Below are positions 1 through 26,420 of a stretch of 64,000 nt of DNA, in pieces (positions within the stretch are counted from its first letter, which is position 1; every line of letters begins with the position of its first letter). The stretch is from Lamellibrachia satsuma (taxonomy: Eukaryota; Annelida; Polychaeta; Sabellida; Siboglinidae), in contig BSQZ01000108.1 in assembly GCA_033239005.1 (NCBI GenBank), forward strand, positions 65,001 through 129,000, given 5' to 3'. A program made the translations under genes and the position numbers. The notes below the pieces were generated by a model. It did no database searches. It saw only the letters and a list, made by a program, of their open reading frames with translations, and had not been told where the DNA came from.

Positions 1-62
1 CGATAACTGAACAGTCATTTTACCAAGCTTCAGATGAAAAAATCGTCGGTTTTTTAATACAG

Positions 63-1582
63 ATCCGGTATTTCCAATTTGTACGCCATGTCGTTCATGT
101 GGTACACGCCGCTCGGTGCAGGCGTCACGGTGATAACGGGAGTCGCTGTGTCGTATGTTGTACGTAAGTAACGCGTGCGATAATAAACATTTTCTTTTAA
201 TATTATGTGCAATCATAGTCATAGGTTTATTTCATCTATATTAATTAATTGTTTTAAGTATACATAGTGTATTATTTACACGTGGTTTCATTAAAAAGTC
301 ATTGAACAAGTCAGACATAATTATTTCCCATTGTTTTATCAATGTAGATCATTAGATGGGCCACACTATCTCCATGTGTGCACCTCCCCGCGGTATGCAC
401 AAAAATATAGCCTAGTAAAATATCAATGTAACATATGACAATCGTAGCGCCATTTCGCCCAGGTTAAATCCTCTTTGACTAAGTGGCTATGTGTGCGTGC
501 GTCTGACACTATTAATGTGTATAACTTATGAAAAGAATCATATGTTGCAGTGAATGCTTTTTTAAATTATTATGGTTGCTGGCGCATTAACTCTAATTGT
601 AGTTGATGGATTTCCGTACCATCGACGCCATTAATGTTACGGGTATTACTTGTTGTAGCAATGTTTGATTTGACTGGCTACCAGCCCGATAAGTTTATAC
701 TACTCTGATAGACAAGTCATCTTTATTGCGTTTTGTTTGACTTATATTGTACATAATGATGATGAGGGAATTATTTTTTTTTGTTTTACTTATGTCGACT
801 TTGATTTGACAACGCCTTTTCATGTATGTAGGGTTTCTATTCCCGAACGAAGCGATGGAAGAAGAGGTGCCTGATAAACTGTTTATTCAATTTGGTAATT
901 TGTTCTGCTCACGTGACACCGAGGATGACGCTAGGATTGAGGAATGCGAGGTGAATAGATTTTCCCATATAAACGTACTCAATATTGTTAACGCGTGGAC
1001 CATAAAATATAATACAAACATATAACCAATTGATAATTCAGTAGTTTGATATTTTCTTGTATGTCAAAATTTTAAGAACTAGAGGACATCAAAGTAGCTT
1101 TAGCAAAATCACTGTGTCAATTGGATACAAAGACGTACTCATTCTCATAGAGAATTGTTCTGCTGATTGTGTAAATGCTATCGGTGTGAATTTGTTTAAA
1201 ACAAACATATAGCTGACAGGGGTAGGCCACACAATTAAACAAATTAACGTTATTGACTCTCGGCAAACCAACAGATTTTCTTGACGACATGCTACCTGGA
1301 GACAAATGTTTTGGGTGGCAATGTTTAAAACAAAACGTCTTAGTTGTTGCTGTTTTTATTCTTGACGACATGCTACCTGGAGACAAAGGTGTTGGGTGGC
1401 AATGTTTAAAACAAAACTTGTTAGTTGTTGCTGTTGTTATTTTGCAGTACAAAGAACCATCATTAATCGTGGAGATGTCGATTATACTTAACAAGGAGGA
1501 TGCTGAATCAGATACGGCAAAGGAAGTCGAAATGACATCATTGATGCGAAAAAATTCTCATTTGCGACAATCTAACCTGTAG
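63..1582 (+). CDS. SLC5-type transporter, last three coding exons of a second copy (5' part outside window)
   Basis: Three exons, 63-163, 832-950 and 1448-1582, join in frame. Acceptors end in AG at 61-62, 830-831 and 1446-1447; donors are GTAAGT at 164 and GTGAAT at 951; the stop is TAG at 1580-1582. The peptide begins in the last membrane helix of an SLC5 transporter (residues such as [11 protein letters not shown]) and ends in a cytoplasmic tail finishing QSNL, whose last three residues fit a class I PDZ ligand (S-x-L). It is the same 355 codable bases, with only a few substitutions (for example EEEVPDK against EEELPDK, AESD against AKSD), as the last three exons of the full gene at 11845-25021. 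A polyadenylation signal AATAAA lies at 2016-2021. Splice sites and frame are intact, so this may be the end of a working paralogue running tail to tail. The upstream exons would lie left of base 1, so whether the gene is whole is unknown. Confidence 0.8.
1280..1444 (+). repeat. 81-bp tandem duplication at the 3' end of an intron
   Basis: The unit beginning at 1280 is repeated from 1361 with few changes and runs up to the polypyrimidine/AG acceptor at 1447. The matching intron in the right arm (near 11980-12065) has the unit once, so the extra copy arose after the arms separated or was lost from one of them. Confidence 0.8.
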
Positions 1583-2139
1583 TGCACCTCCTATATGTCC
1601 TACGTTAGTACACCTTGAGGAGTTATTAAACACAAACAGACAGTTCCTCTCATAATATCAGCATATCGGTGCTGCATACAAATATAGCATGCTTGAAGAT
1701 CACATGTAAAGACAGTATACAAATAACTATTGTGAAATAATACGTTCATCAGAACGTTGATTGCATACTGCTCTCTAAACAAGTACACTTTTGTAAATAA
1801 TTAATTTGTTGTATTGAAGTACTTGCGAGGAAGCGATTATTGGGCGTAACAATATAAACGGGTTGATTAACAGAGAAAGAACATTGGACATGAGTAGGTA
1901 ATGTAGGGGACTACATTATACAGTAATTTGTGACTTTTACTTGACTGGTTCCTTTAGCATAATACACTTCAACTGGTGAATTATCAGCAATGAATTTAAA
2001 ATAATTGCTTTAAGAAATAAACCATGATTTTGGAAAACTTGTCTTTGCTGTTTTTATATTTGAAAGAACAACTTCACGATGTATATAAATGGATCGGTGA
2101 ACGACTGCAATAACTAGAGAGCACTATGTCTGCTGTCAC

Positions 2140-2760
2140 GCTGATATAAGGTGTTATCCATCATCATGCGACGACTCGTCACGGCGCTGGACGGCCAACA
2201 GTCCGGAATTGGCATCGAGGATTCCGAGATCAGAGAGGCTGTCGTGATAACCTCTACATTCTCCGAGAATGTATGACCAATATCATCGCTTCTACATATG
2301 ATCTTATTACCTATGTGGACTATGTGATTCAGTGGATCATTCATACATGGATATGTCAGCGGCTGAACACGGTGTGGCAAGTGATTCGGACGATGGGTGC
2401 AAGATACCGATGACCCAAGGCAAAAGTACTTGGTATGCGCGGAAAAAAAGTTTCGTGGTGAGGCGAGGAGTCCTAAAAGGCGATATTCTTAGCCCACAGC
2501 ATTATTTATCTGTATCATAGACTCGGTGTTTCGACGTTTGTGTAATAATTCTGTAAGACTTAGATTATGCAGACGTTGATACACTTTTTGAAGAAGACGA
2601 GATGGCAACCAACTATCTCGACCGGCTGGATGCCAGCTCCAAACCGGCAACCATGGAGACAAACGCAAGCGACACAAAGTCATAGTGGGTGCACAAACAG
2701 GTGAAAGTCTCCGAAACAACTGAAGTAAAAGACCTACGCCTAATATAAAAATTATCCAAC
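2140..2760 (+). pseudogene. Degenerate non-LTR reverse transcriptase fragment (left arm)
   Basis: Across several frames the plus strand encodes RT-like pieces in the right order: GCRDNLYILRE (template-binding region), a stretch like VDYxxxF...LWQVMRTMG, RRGVLKGDILSP (the RGVxQGDxLSP motif) and LDYADVDTLF, a damaged YADD active-site motif, then SETTEV. Stops and frameshifts interrupt it, so it is not expressed as a protein. The order of motifs supports a non-LTR retrotransposon; the clade is uncertain. Confidence 0.6.
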
Positions 2761-3481
2761 TACATTCGAACCTTCCCCAAGGTGCATGGAATGAAAATTC
2801 ATATGGCGCTCTGGTGTACGCGAGATCCAGAAGAGTGACCGCTGGCAGACGCGGACGTACACAAGATAAGTAAGATAAGATAAGATAAAAAGCAACACAA
2901 AAGAAAAAATAATGCACCATTCAGCAAAGCAAGGTTTTCCTCGGTGAATAGAAAATCCAGAACGTGTACTAATTAGACAATAACCCAGCAGCCTGATGAC
3001 GTCATCATGAGATTATATGACAGACGTCAACAAGAGAGTTGCCTATGCAGAGGTCGAGACCGCACCTAACTTCGGTATCGCAATCACGTTCTCGCTAGGT
3101 GTGGTCTGGACGTCACTTTAAAATGACGTTCAACGTTATGTCTTTATTGGGTTAATAAAAGCCGTGTTGTAACACATGGAATGAAAAAACATGTCGTATG
3201 AAACAACCACCATTGGTGCAAATGCACCTTACGTTGAGAGAATATAGGGGAAGGCAGTGTTAGTTGAGCCACTGGGTTAGTTCAGCCACCCATGTTTCCC
3301 AGGAAACTACAGCGGCGACAGTTACATGGTACCACCCAGTGATTGAACATGTTATTAGAACACGATTGACGTACAGTAAATGCCATTTGTCAAAACGGCC
3401 AGAAAATGTGAGTTAAAAGTATGTTTTCTTTTTTTCGAAACTTTTTGTGATTATGATTATTGTATGTTAGTAAGCAAAACA

Positions 3482-3582
3482 ACATGACCCACCTACTCGA
3501 CACCCAGATAGCCACCTACTCGACACCCAGATAGCCACCTATTCGACAGCCAAAGGTGGGTGTCGAGTAGGTGGGTCATGTT
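3482..3582. repeat. Perfect hairpin with internal 25-bp direct repeat
   Basis: The sequence ACATGACCCACCTACTCGAC at about 3482 returns as its reverse complement near 3557-3581. Between them CACCTACTCGACACCCAGAT is repeated. The single strand could fold into a stem of about 25 bp. It lies just inside the left arm of the inverted duplication. Confidence 0.8.
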
Positions 3583-3917
3583 GCGGAGAGGCATTCTTTT
3601 GTAAACATGTTTTTACTTCGAGATGCACCAGATTGCAAATCCTTCTCCGAAGCTGCTCCTGGTTGCTTAAACTTATTAAAGTAGTATGTCCAGGATATTT
3701 ATCTAACCCCTTCCTTTGTTATTGTGACAAACAGGCGTATATCCAGTGCAAAGGTATGCAACATTATTTATGTTAACATACAGAAAGTTACAGTGTCAAT
3801 AAGCAGTGATCCGGGATATGTTTAGCGTTCTAGCTGTGGATCTCTCCTAGGCGACCCGCCATGCTGCAAGTTGGTCACGGACATTCCAAGTGTTTCGTTA
3901 GCTACGTTCCATCCGAG

Positions 3918-4177
<260 letters not shown>

Positions 4178-4740
4178 TATTCATCAATCCTACCGTCATC
4201 CTCGGCGTCACGTAAGCAGAATAAATTACCAAATTGAATAGAGTTTGTCCGGCAAATGTTCATCCTTTGCTTCGTTCGTGAGCAGAAAACCTACAGAAAT
4301 AAAAAGACTTTGTCACTCGCAGTCGACGTAGGTTATTAGTGTTATCGGCGCCGAGTACATGGAAACTAAAGAGCAAGTACATGCAAGTACGTGCAAGCAC
4401 AGCCGCTTAGTCAAAGCCATGTGGCGCTACGGTGTCATACACATGTTACTGCTAAATGCGATACAAAACAAAGCACTGAAAACATACCATATATATGTAA
4501 CCAACAATTATACACTATAACTCATATGCCAGTTAACTATTTCACACTTAATTATACATGTTTAACAATAGAACTATGGATTTTGTTGGTTAAAAGAAGC
4601 AAAATTACAAACAAGATACGACGTCATAACCGGCGAAATGGTCAACGTCATAGAACAGTTGAAGCTAAGTAAATACTCAGTGATTGTAGGTTCCTAATCT
4701 AACGTTCTTCTGAATATTACAGCAAATCCTTAATTTTCGA

Positions 4741-5093
4741 ACATTAGGGGAAGGCAGTGTTAGTTAGATTAGGGGAAGGCAGTGTTAGTTAAATTAGGGG
4801 AAGGCAGTGTTAGTTAGATTAGGGGAAGGCAGTGTTAGTTAGATTAGGGGAAGGCAGTGTTAGTTAGATTAGAGGAAGGCAGTGTTAGTTAGATTGGGGG
4901 GGCAGTGTTAATTAGATTAGGGGAAGGCAGTGTTAGTTAGATTAGGGGAAGGCAGTGTTAGTTAGATTAGGGGAAGGCAGTGTTAGTTAGATTATGGGAA
5001 GGCAGTGTTAGTTAGATTAGGGGAAGACAGTGTTAGTTAGATTAGGGGAAGGCAGTGTTAGTTAGATTAGGGGAAGGCAGTGTTAGTTGAGCC
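4741..5093. repeat. 25-bp minisatellite, about 14 copies
   Basis: The unit ATTAGGGGAAGGCAGTGTTA plus GTTAG repeats head to tail with few changes. The last copy ends in GTTGAGCC. That is the same as the sequence at 3246-3271 and its inverted partner near 10190-10213, so the array grew from the edge sequence of the duplicated arms. Confidence 0.95.
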
Positions 5094-5204
5094 ATTTTTC
5101 ATTATCATTTTCGTTCTGTTTGATATCTAGGGCACAATTATATTCATAACTCAAAATTGTTTTTACTCATATAAACTATGATTATTAGTAGATCATTTTA
5201 ATAA

Positions 5205-8200
5205 TAATAATAATAATAATAATAATTAACTTCTATGGCGCCTATATTCTCAGAAATCTGAGCTTAGAGGCGCAACAAAACAGAATCATTAAGCATACTC
5301 GTGAACAGGGACGAGCAAATGTCAGTATCAGAACGAGGGACAACCGAACATTTGTGGTGGAAATGCAATTTGGAATAGATATGTTTTGAGTTTTTTTTTC
5401 GGAAAATAGCAATAGTTTCAGATGTTTTCAAAGTTCATTCCAGACCATAGGCGCAGCGACAGAGAAAGCACGTTTATCCAAGTTAAGTTTTGTTTTAGGT
5501 AAAATAAGTTGTTGTGAAATTGATGATCTTAGCTGCCAAGGGATATTTGCAAGATGCAGGAGACTAGCCAAGTAGGGTGGTTGTTGTGTAGATAGAGCAC
5601 GGTATGTAAGAGTGGACAGCTTAAAATCAATTCGATAAGAAACTGGAAGTCAGTGCAACTGTTAAGTAGTGGTAGTGACAGTGAAAACCGAGGTGCCCTA
5701 AGAACCACATGTGCCAGACAATTTTGTACTTTTTTTTATCTTTTGGCAATGTTATTTAATAGTGAATTACAATAGTCAAGGCGGCTACTAATTAATGCCA
5801 TTGATATTGTTTTACCAGTAGATATAGATATGTGACGCCGAATTCGATGGAGATCACGTATATGATAGAAACAGGATTTATCAAAGACAACACCAAGATT
5901 GCAAACAGTATCTGGTGGGAATGTATCACTGCCAAGCAGTTTAATTGGAAAATGGTTGATGACTCTATTTCGTTGTCGTTTAATGCCAATAATAATAAGG
6001 TCTGTTTTATCTGGATTCAGCTTTAGCTTACTTGATTCCATCCAAAACAAGATATCAGTAAGACAATCGCTTAAAGTCGAAACAGATTATTGTGCATTTG
6101 ATTGTGAAAGTGATATGTAAATCTCTGTGTCATCAGCATAAAGGTGATGACTGAGATTATGATTAGTAATGACTTGGCTGAGCGATGTAGTATATAAGCT
6201 GAACAGAACATCGGCAAGGACGGATCCTTGCGGCACCCCAAATGAAAGGTGTTGTGGGCAAGATAATGTGCCAGATATGTTAATACTTTGATATCTGTCT
6301 GAAAAATATGATTTGAACCACCGAAGAGCTGGGCCAGAAATGCCAAAATATATATAAAGGTGGTCTAAAAGGATTAAAAGATCAATTGTATCGAAAGCAA
6401 CTGAGTGATCAAGTAAAGTGAGTGCTGTGACTTTGCCATTGTCCATGTTTTCAACTATATCATTGTGTATCTTGAGAAGAGCTGTTTCAGTAGAGTGGAA
6501 TCGTTTATATGCAGACTGTAGATCATTTGATAAGTGATGGTTGTAAATATGTTCATGAAGGCGATTAGCAACCACTTTTTCCAATATTTTACACAGAAAA
6601 CTGAGATTAGAGATAGGACGATAATTCTTTAGGTCATTTTTGCACAACGTTTGTTTTTTAATAAGAGGATTTACAAGAGCTTGTTTAAAATACCGTGGGA
6701 CAACTCCCCTCTGCATTGAAAGCTTTTATGATAGTAGTAATGGGAAAGATGAGTTGGTCGATACAGCTTTTTAGTAGAAGTGTTGGAAAGGGGTTAAGAT
6801 CACACGATTTGTTAGGATATTTTTTAATAATAATGAGAACTTCATTAGTAGTTGCAGGTGTGAAACTCTGCAGTGTTTTTTCAGAAAGTGGTGGTTCAGG
6901 AAATCATAGTCTTAGTCTTTATCAGTAATGAAAAAATTTGATCGAATACGAACAATCTTATCTGTAAAATATTTTGAAAAAGAACTACACAATGTATCCA
7001 ATGAAGAATGTTCAGGCAGTGCTTTTCATTTCTGCCGATATAGAATTTTTTTTTACAGATTTCCACATATGGCGATGGTTTTCAGAATTTATTGAGATAA
7101 AATGTGTATAGTAATCAGACTTTGCTTTTGGCATCATGTGATTGCATATATGTAGCTGTTTAGTATAACAGGATCGATCAATTCTTTCATTCTTTGCTAC
7201 AATTATTTCATTAGACATCCATGATGATGGAGGGCGAACTTGTACACTTTTAGTTTGCTTAGGAGCATGTTTATCCAGGAGTTTACTTAATGTTTCATTG
7301 TACTGATTAACAAGCTCGCATAATGTAGATTTAGGTTTGATCAAAATATCACAAATTGCTAGATCGTCATAAAGGGTATTTGTGTTAATTTTATTTATTG
7401 GTCGAAATGTGATAATTTTTTTCTAGATCTTGAACCAACTTGCAACCACAAATCAATAATGACACAATGGTGGTCTGATAAACCATCAGTAGGGAATATT
7501 GCTTTAATGTTAATGCAAGTAGATCTAGTAATAAACAGGTCGAGCCAATGACCTTGAACATGTGTAGGAAATGAAACATGTTGATGTAATGCATATGGTT
7601 GAAGGACATCCATGAAAGATCTAGTATTTGGACATGGCAGATCAAGGTGGATGTTGAAATCTCCAAACATGTAAAGGTTTTCTTGTAATGAGGTTTCAAG
7701 GAAATCTGGAAATTCATCAAAAAAATGTATTTGTGCTGGCAGTAGAACGGTAGATACATATAAAATTAGCAGATAAGGATGGATGTTTTATAACAATACA
7801 TATTACCTCAAAGCTTTGGTGTTAAGGTGTATGAAGAAGGTTTACTTTTATATATTTCAGGTACAAGAAATGCGACTCCACTACCCCTACCTGGGGTGAT
7901 GGTATAGGCAAAAACCATATGGACAAATATCAACAAGACAGGCTGATGTATCAGATGCTGATAGCCATGTTTCTGTCAAAGCTAAAATGTATATGTGTTT
8001 AGATAACATCAGATCAGAAAGGGCAGCATATTTATGACGGACCAACCGAAGATTAGTAGTTGCAAAGCGCATGTTTTGAAATGTTTTCAAGGAAATCTGG
8101 AAATTCATCAAAAAAATGTATTTGTGCTGGCAGTAGAACGGTAGATACATATAAAATTAGCAGATAAGGATGGATGTTTTATAACAATACATATTACCTC

Positions 8201-8843
8201 AAAGCTTTGGTGTTAAGGTGTATGAAGAAGGTTTACTTTTATATATTTCAGGTACAAGAAATGCGACTCCACTACCCCTACCTGGGGTGATGGTATAGGC
8301 AAAAACCATATGGACAAATATCAACAAGACAGGCTGATGTATCAGATGCTGATAGCCATGTTTCTGTCAAAGCTAAAATGTATATGTGTTTAGATAACAT
8401 CAGATCAGAAAGGGCAGCATATTTATGACGGACCAACCGAAGATTAGTAGTTGCAAAGCGCATGTTTTGAAATGTTTTTGGTCCAGGATTTATTGAGACA
8501 TCACCTGCAAGAAGGAGAATGATAGACAGTTTAAATGATGAGTTACAACCAGATTTTGTATAAAATGTTCGGTGTGTACACAGACCAAGACAAGAAAGAT
8601 GTAAAGGTGGCGTTTTTGAAAAGCTAATTGGTATACTATTGTTGATGAATATTTCAGAGTGTCTATATGTATTATGGATATCTTCCTCAAGAGAATAGCA
8701 TTTTTCCTTAAACAATGTAGACAAAGATAATAAACAAATGACCGAAGAGAAAATTCATATTGTATGCTAAGTGATAAAAAAAATCGAAAGGTAGAATATA
8801 TGATGTTGTTAAGGCTAAATGCAGCTGCAGGGAGAGAAGTCAC
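5205..8843 (-). mobile_element. CR1/L2-like non-LTR retrotransposon, degenerate
   Basis: Read on the minus strand the element has, 5' to 3', an ORF N-terminus with LLLAGDVSINPGP (near 8485-8520), an apurinic-type endonuclease (LALTETWL near 8370-8420; GDFNIHLD near 7640-7665 and SDHHCVI near 7450-7470), a reverse transcriptase (NYRPISNLSFLCKILEKV near 6590-6640, AFDTIDL, FGVPQGSVL, then LYADDTEIY near 6120-6150 with the YADD active site), a C-terminal domain ending near AFSVAAPMVWNELP (about 5430-5470), and an (ATT)n tail at 5201-5226. Frameshifts, stops and a 391-bp internal duplication break the ORF. Clade assignment rests on motif resemblance. Confidence 0.9.
7697..8478. repeat. 391-bp tandem duplication inside the LINE
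   Basis: Bases 7697-8087 and 8088-8478 read identically as far as I can compare them by eye. The duplicated block covers part of the endonuclease coding region, including LALTETWLS, so it breaks the ORF. Such identity in an otherwise decayed element points to a recent duplication or an assembly error. Confidence 0.9.
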
Positions 8844-9984
8844 AATTCTGGGAGCAAGACTAATTTATTTAATTAGAAATGTTAACCAGGGCCGACTCTT
8901 ATCGTTAAATTGTAACTCCTAGGCCTGTTAGATGTTAACTAAAATTAACATAGCCTAGCCCTAGGACAAGAATATAAATGCAGCTGACAGCGTAGCCAGA
9001 AACAACAACACACTCTTTAATATTATTTTATATATATAGTCAGTAAGAGGGACAGAAAAGAGTTATAAGTGCATAATCGCTTGCTGAATAATTAAAATAT
9101 AACAAAGTAGAAGCAAATATATAAAGAGCATACAATTATAACATGTTTAATAAAAAAAAATACCAAAACAAACGAACAATGTTTCGTGCCGGCGACAAGA
9201 ATGGGCGATAATAGAAGAAAACAGTTAACTGTCAAAGTATAAAACTTAATGTAAAACTATCTTAATATAGCATAAAACAGCCCATTAAATATTATGTTAC
9301 ATAACACTGATTTAAAACTAAAACACTGTAAAGTTTAAAAATGTATAAAATAGAGGAGAACGAAATATTTGAAATGCAGCCTCGTTCTGATAAAAAAAAT
9401 AGCATGCCAATATATATATATAATTAGTATGCATAGATAATAATATGCAGCCGATTCAAATAGGGTTGGTAAGATGGCACAACTAACATTTGTGTGGAGT
9501 AAGTTGAGCCACAGTGTAGCGTAAGTTGGGTAAATGCTTTATTCGTATAATTTACGTAGGCCTTGTACTAAAATGTAATAACAACTCCAACACATCTACG
9601 CAATGCCAATGGATACAGCACGTCTCTGACAAATCTACACGCTTAATTAATAAGTCAACACACTTAATTAATGTAGGCTTATAGGCCAATCGCAACTAGT
9701 GTAACTAACTGCTAATGTGTTGCTTTGTAGCTATCTGATGTCCTATTGTGCTCGGAAAAAATAACTCAGTGGTGTATTTTGGAGTAAAGAACACTCATCG
9801 TCTTTCTTTAATCGCTGCTGAACTAATCCTCCCTTGGGCCATGGGTGGCTCAAGTAGCCCCGTTTCGACAATTAAGCTGTTTTAATTAACTTCTCATTAA
9901 TACGCGAAGTGATCCCTGTGCATACATAAGCCATTTATAAGTGCAGAGACAATGCAGTCTGGTCACATACGTTGACAGTTTACA
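8844..9984. other. AT-rich spacer, no gene seen
   Basis: No ORF or RNA motif is recognisable. Two stretches (about 9495-9530 and 9835-9870) echo the GAGCCAC/GTGGCTCAA words found at the inner edges of the inverted arms, so this may be part of an old element bounded by those words. Confidence 0.5.
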
Positions 9985-10699
9985 CACAAGCAGACATTAA
10001 TCACAATCACAAAAAGTTTAGAAAAACATAAGAAAACATACTTTTAACTTTTAACATTTTCTGACCGTTGTGACAAATGCCACTGTACGTCAATCGTGTT
10101 CTATTAACACGTTCAATCACTGAGTAGTCCCGTGTAACTGTCGCCGCTGTAGTTTCCTGGGAAACATGGGTGGCTCAACTAACCCAGTGGCTCAACTAAC
10201 ACTGCCTTCCCCTATATTCTCTCTACGTAAGGTGCATTTACACCAATGGTGGTTGTTTCATACGACATGTTTTTCCATTCCATGTGTTACAACACGGCTT
10301 TTATTAACCCAATAGAGACATAACTTTGACCGTCATTTTAAAGTGACGTCCAGACCACACCTAGCGAGAACGTGATTGCGATACCGAAGTTAGGTGCCGT
10401 CTCGACCTCAGCATAGGCAACTCTCTTGTTGACGTCTGTCATAGAATCTCATGATGACGTCATCAGGCTGCTGGGTTATAGTCCAAGTAGTACACGTTCT
10501 TGATTTTCTATTCACCGAGGAAAACCTTGCTTTGCTGAATGGTGCATTTATTTTCTCTTTTGTGTTGCTTTTTATCTTATCTTATCTTACCTATATTGTG
10601 TACGTCCGCGTCTGCCAGCGGTCACTCTTCTGGATCTCGCGTACACCAGAGCGCCATATGAACTTTCATTCCATGCACCTTGGGGAAGGTTCGAATGTA

Positions 10700-11340
10700 G
10701 TTGGGTAATTTTTATATTAGGCGTAGGTCTTTTACTTCAGTTGTTTCGGAGACTTTCACCTGTTTGTGCACCCACTATGACTTTGTGTCGCTTGCGTTTG
10801 TCTCCATGGTTGCCGGTTTGGAGCTGGCATCCAGCCGGTCGAGATAGTTGGTTGCCATCTCGTCTTCTTCAAAAAGTGCGTCAACGTCTGCATAATCTAA
10901 GTCTTACAGAATTATTACACAAACGTCGAAACACCGAGTCTATGATACAGATAAATAATGCTGTGGGCTAAGAATATCGCCTTTTAGGACTCACAACGCC
11001 TCACAACGAAAGTTCTCTGGTTTCCGCGCATACCACGTACAATCGCCTTGGCTCATCGGTAACTTGGACCCATCATCCGAATCACTTGCCACACCTTGTC
11101 CAGCTGCTGACGTATCCATGTATGAACGATCCACTGAATCACATAGTCCACATAAGTAATAAAATCATATGTACCAGAACCGATGATATTGGCCATACAT
11201 TCACGGAGAATGTAGAGGTTATCACGACAGCCTCGCTGATCTCGGAATCCTCGATGCCAATTCCGGACTGTTGGCCGTCCAGCGCGGTGACGAGTCGTCG
11301 TATGATGATGGATAACACCTTATATCAGCGTGACAGCAGA
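10700..11340 (-). pseudogene. Degenerate non-LTR reverse transcriptase fragment (right arm)
   Basis: This is the inverted copy of the RT relic at 2140-2760, with the same motif order and the same disruptions. It was therefore already dead before the arms were duplicated. It lies 3' of the last transporter exon. Confidence 0.6.
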
Positions 11341-11844
11341 TACAGTGCTCTCTAGTTACTGCAGTCGTTCACTGATCCATTTATATGCATCGTGAAGTTG
11401 TTCTTTCAAGTATAAAAACAGCAAAAACAAGTTTTCAAAAATCATGGTTTATTTCAAAAAGCAATTATTTTAATTTTTTTTTCATTCCTGATAATTCACC
11501 AGTTGAAGTGTATTATGCTAAAGAAATCAGACAACTAAAAGTCATAAATTACTGTATAATGTAGTCCCCTACATTACCTACTCATGTCCAACGTTCTTTC
11601 TCTGTTAATCAACCCGTTTATATTGTTACGCTCAATAATCGCTTCCTCGCAAGTACTTCAATACAACAAATTAATTATTTACAAAAGTTTTTCACAATAG
11701 TTATTTGTATACTGTCTTTACATGTGATCTTCAAGCATGCTATATTTGTATGCAGCACCGATATGCTGGTATTATGAGAGGAACTGTCTGTTTGTGTTTA
11801 ATTACTCCTCAAGGTGTACTAACGTAGGACATATAGGAGGTGCA

Positions 11845-25021
<13,177 letters not shown>

Positions 25022-26420
25022 CTTTCTGTGCAAGTGAAAACAAAGGGTTAGTGTTAGTTAGTGTATGTGCGTGTGCTTGTAAGTGTGCGTGTGTGTGTGC
25101 TTGTGCCTGTGTTGCACTATTTCGTGTGTTTTGTCGATAAAAAAACATTTTCCCCTTAGGCGCTGCGCGTCTCGTTTCGTTCATTTGGCGCTTAATCGTT
25201 CAGAACCAATAAAATGGATCGATGCAACTCTTCACCCTCATTTTAAAATAACTGTTTGCGCATTTTAGCAATAACCAGGGCTTTGTTCCTGTCACACTAA
25301 GCTAATTTACGACTAAACACAGTGTTTGATCCCCGTTGCCGGAGGGGACGACGATACCAACTCTCAAGCGAAAATGACGACACACTCTGCGAAGGCAAAA
25401 ATCCAGGAAACAACACTTGTTCTCAATGGGACTTGAAAATAGATGCCGACATAAACCTATGTTTTACGAGGCGAATCGCCGAAGTGCCGCGAGTATTACA
25501 ATCTTATAATGTAGATTCGATTGTTTAACTGCGTATAACAATCTCACATCGTAGCGGCCTTGTCGACCATGGCGACAATACAATACAATGCAATATAAAA
25601 CATTTTTGTTGAGGTAAAATAATCGGGAGACCCAACCTCGGCAGCGCACTAAAACAAAAGGGGTTAAGCAGTTCATAATCGATAAGCAGTTCTAATTGTT
25701 AACAGTTGGATTGGATGCGTCGTCTTAACTCGAACACTTGAGTGAAGGCAACGAGTATCGGTCGTTTCGCAAAATGAGCCTGAAACATGATGAGTTAAGG
25801 CGAATGATATCGGTCGCTCCAAATTCGAGTTAACTAAATTGTACTGCGTTTGAAGAGAATACAGACGGGCGAGGTTATTCTAATGATGCAGAAATCAGGT
25901 CATTATGCAAAAACATTATGAACGAATTTAGTCATGTAGATGAAAAACGACTTGTTATGCAAGAAAGTGGAACAGAATACTTTCCGGAAAAAAAGTCAAT
26001 ATGTATAACAAAGCTGTACCTCTTGCCACCACGGTGAACTGTGTCAGTGATCCCTGTACCTCTTGCCACCACGGTGAACTGTGTCAGTGATCCATGTGCT
26101 GCATGTGATATGTGAAAACAACACTTTCCGTCATTATCGAACTGTGTAACATGTAAAAATTACTAAGCATATTGTAAAAAATTACCTGGAGAAGACGCAC
26201 TAAGGTCACCATAACCCCGAATCTAGTGCAGAATGCCATCAACAAATTGAAGTTTGGCCAATCGTGTGATGTTGATGGTCCTAGTACTGAGCATGTTAAA
26301 CATGTTGACATACATAGAGTTGTTTACTGTCAATTTGTCGTTGTAGTGTTCTTACACATTTCGATGTTCATGGGCCTTTTATTAGAACAGTAAGTGTCTC
26401 CTTGGTAAACAATAAATTCC
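25022..26420. promoter_or_regulatory. 5' flank of the SLC5 transporter, no gene seen
   Basis: This holds whatever promoter and untranslated leader the minus-strand transporter uses; I see no confident TATA box. It contains a tandem 40-bp duplication at about 26014-26093 (TGTACCTCTTGCCACCACGG unit) and a possible tiny inverted-end element, TTAACTCGAA to TTCGAGTTAA, at about 25726-25836. Confidence 0.4.

Larger units (their letters stand above)
1..3465 (+). repeat. Left arm of a large inverted duplication
   Basis: Read forward, this segment matches the reverse complement of about 9985-13256 almost base for base with scattered small indels. The homology includes three transporter exons, a decayed reverse-transcriptase segment and a terminal stretch ending near GTGATTATGATTATTG. 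The arm starts at or beyond the window edge, so its full length is unknown. Confidence 0.9.

Noticed and set aside
2114..2380. Minus-strand 88-aa ORF (and its twin at 11086-11355)
   Set aside because: Antisense to the RT relic; no recognisable domain in this sense.
25726..25836. Tiny element with TTAACTCGAA/TTCGAGTTAA ends
   Set aside because: Only 10 bp of inverted match, no second copy and no target duplication in the window; could be chance.
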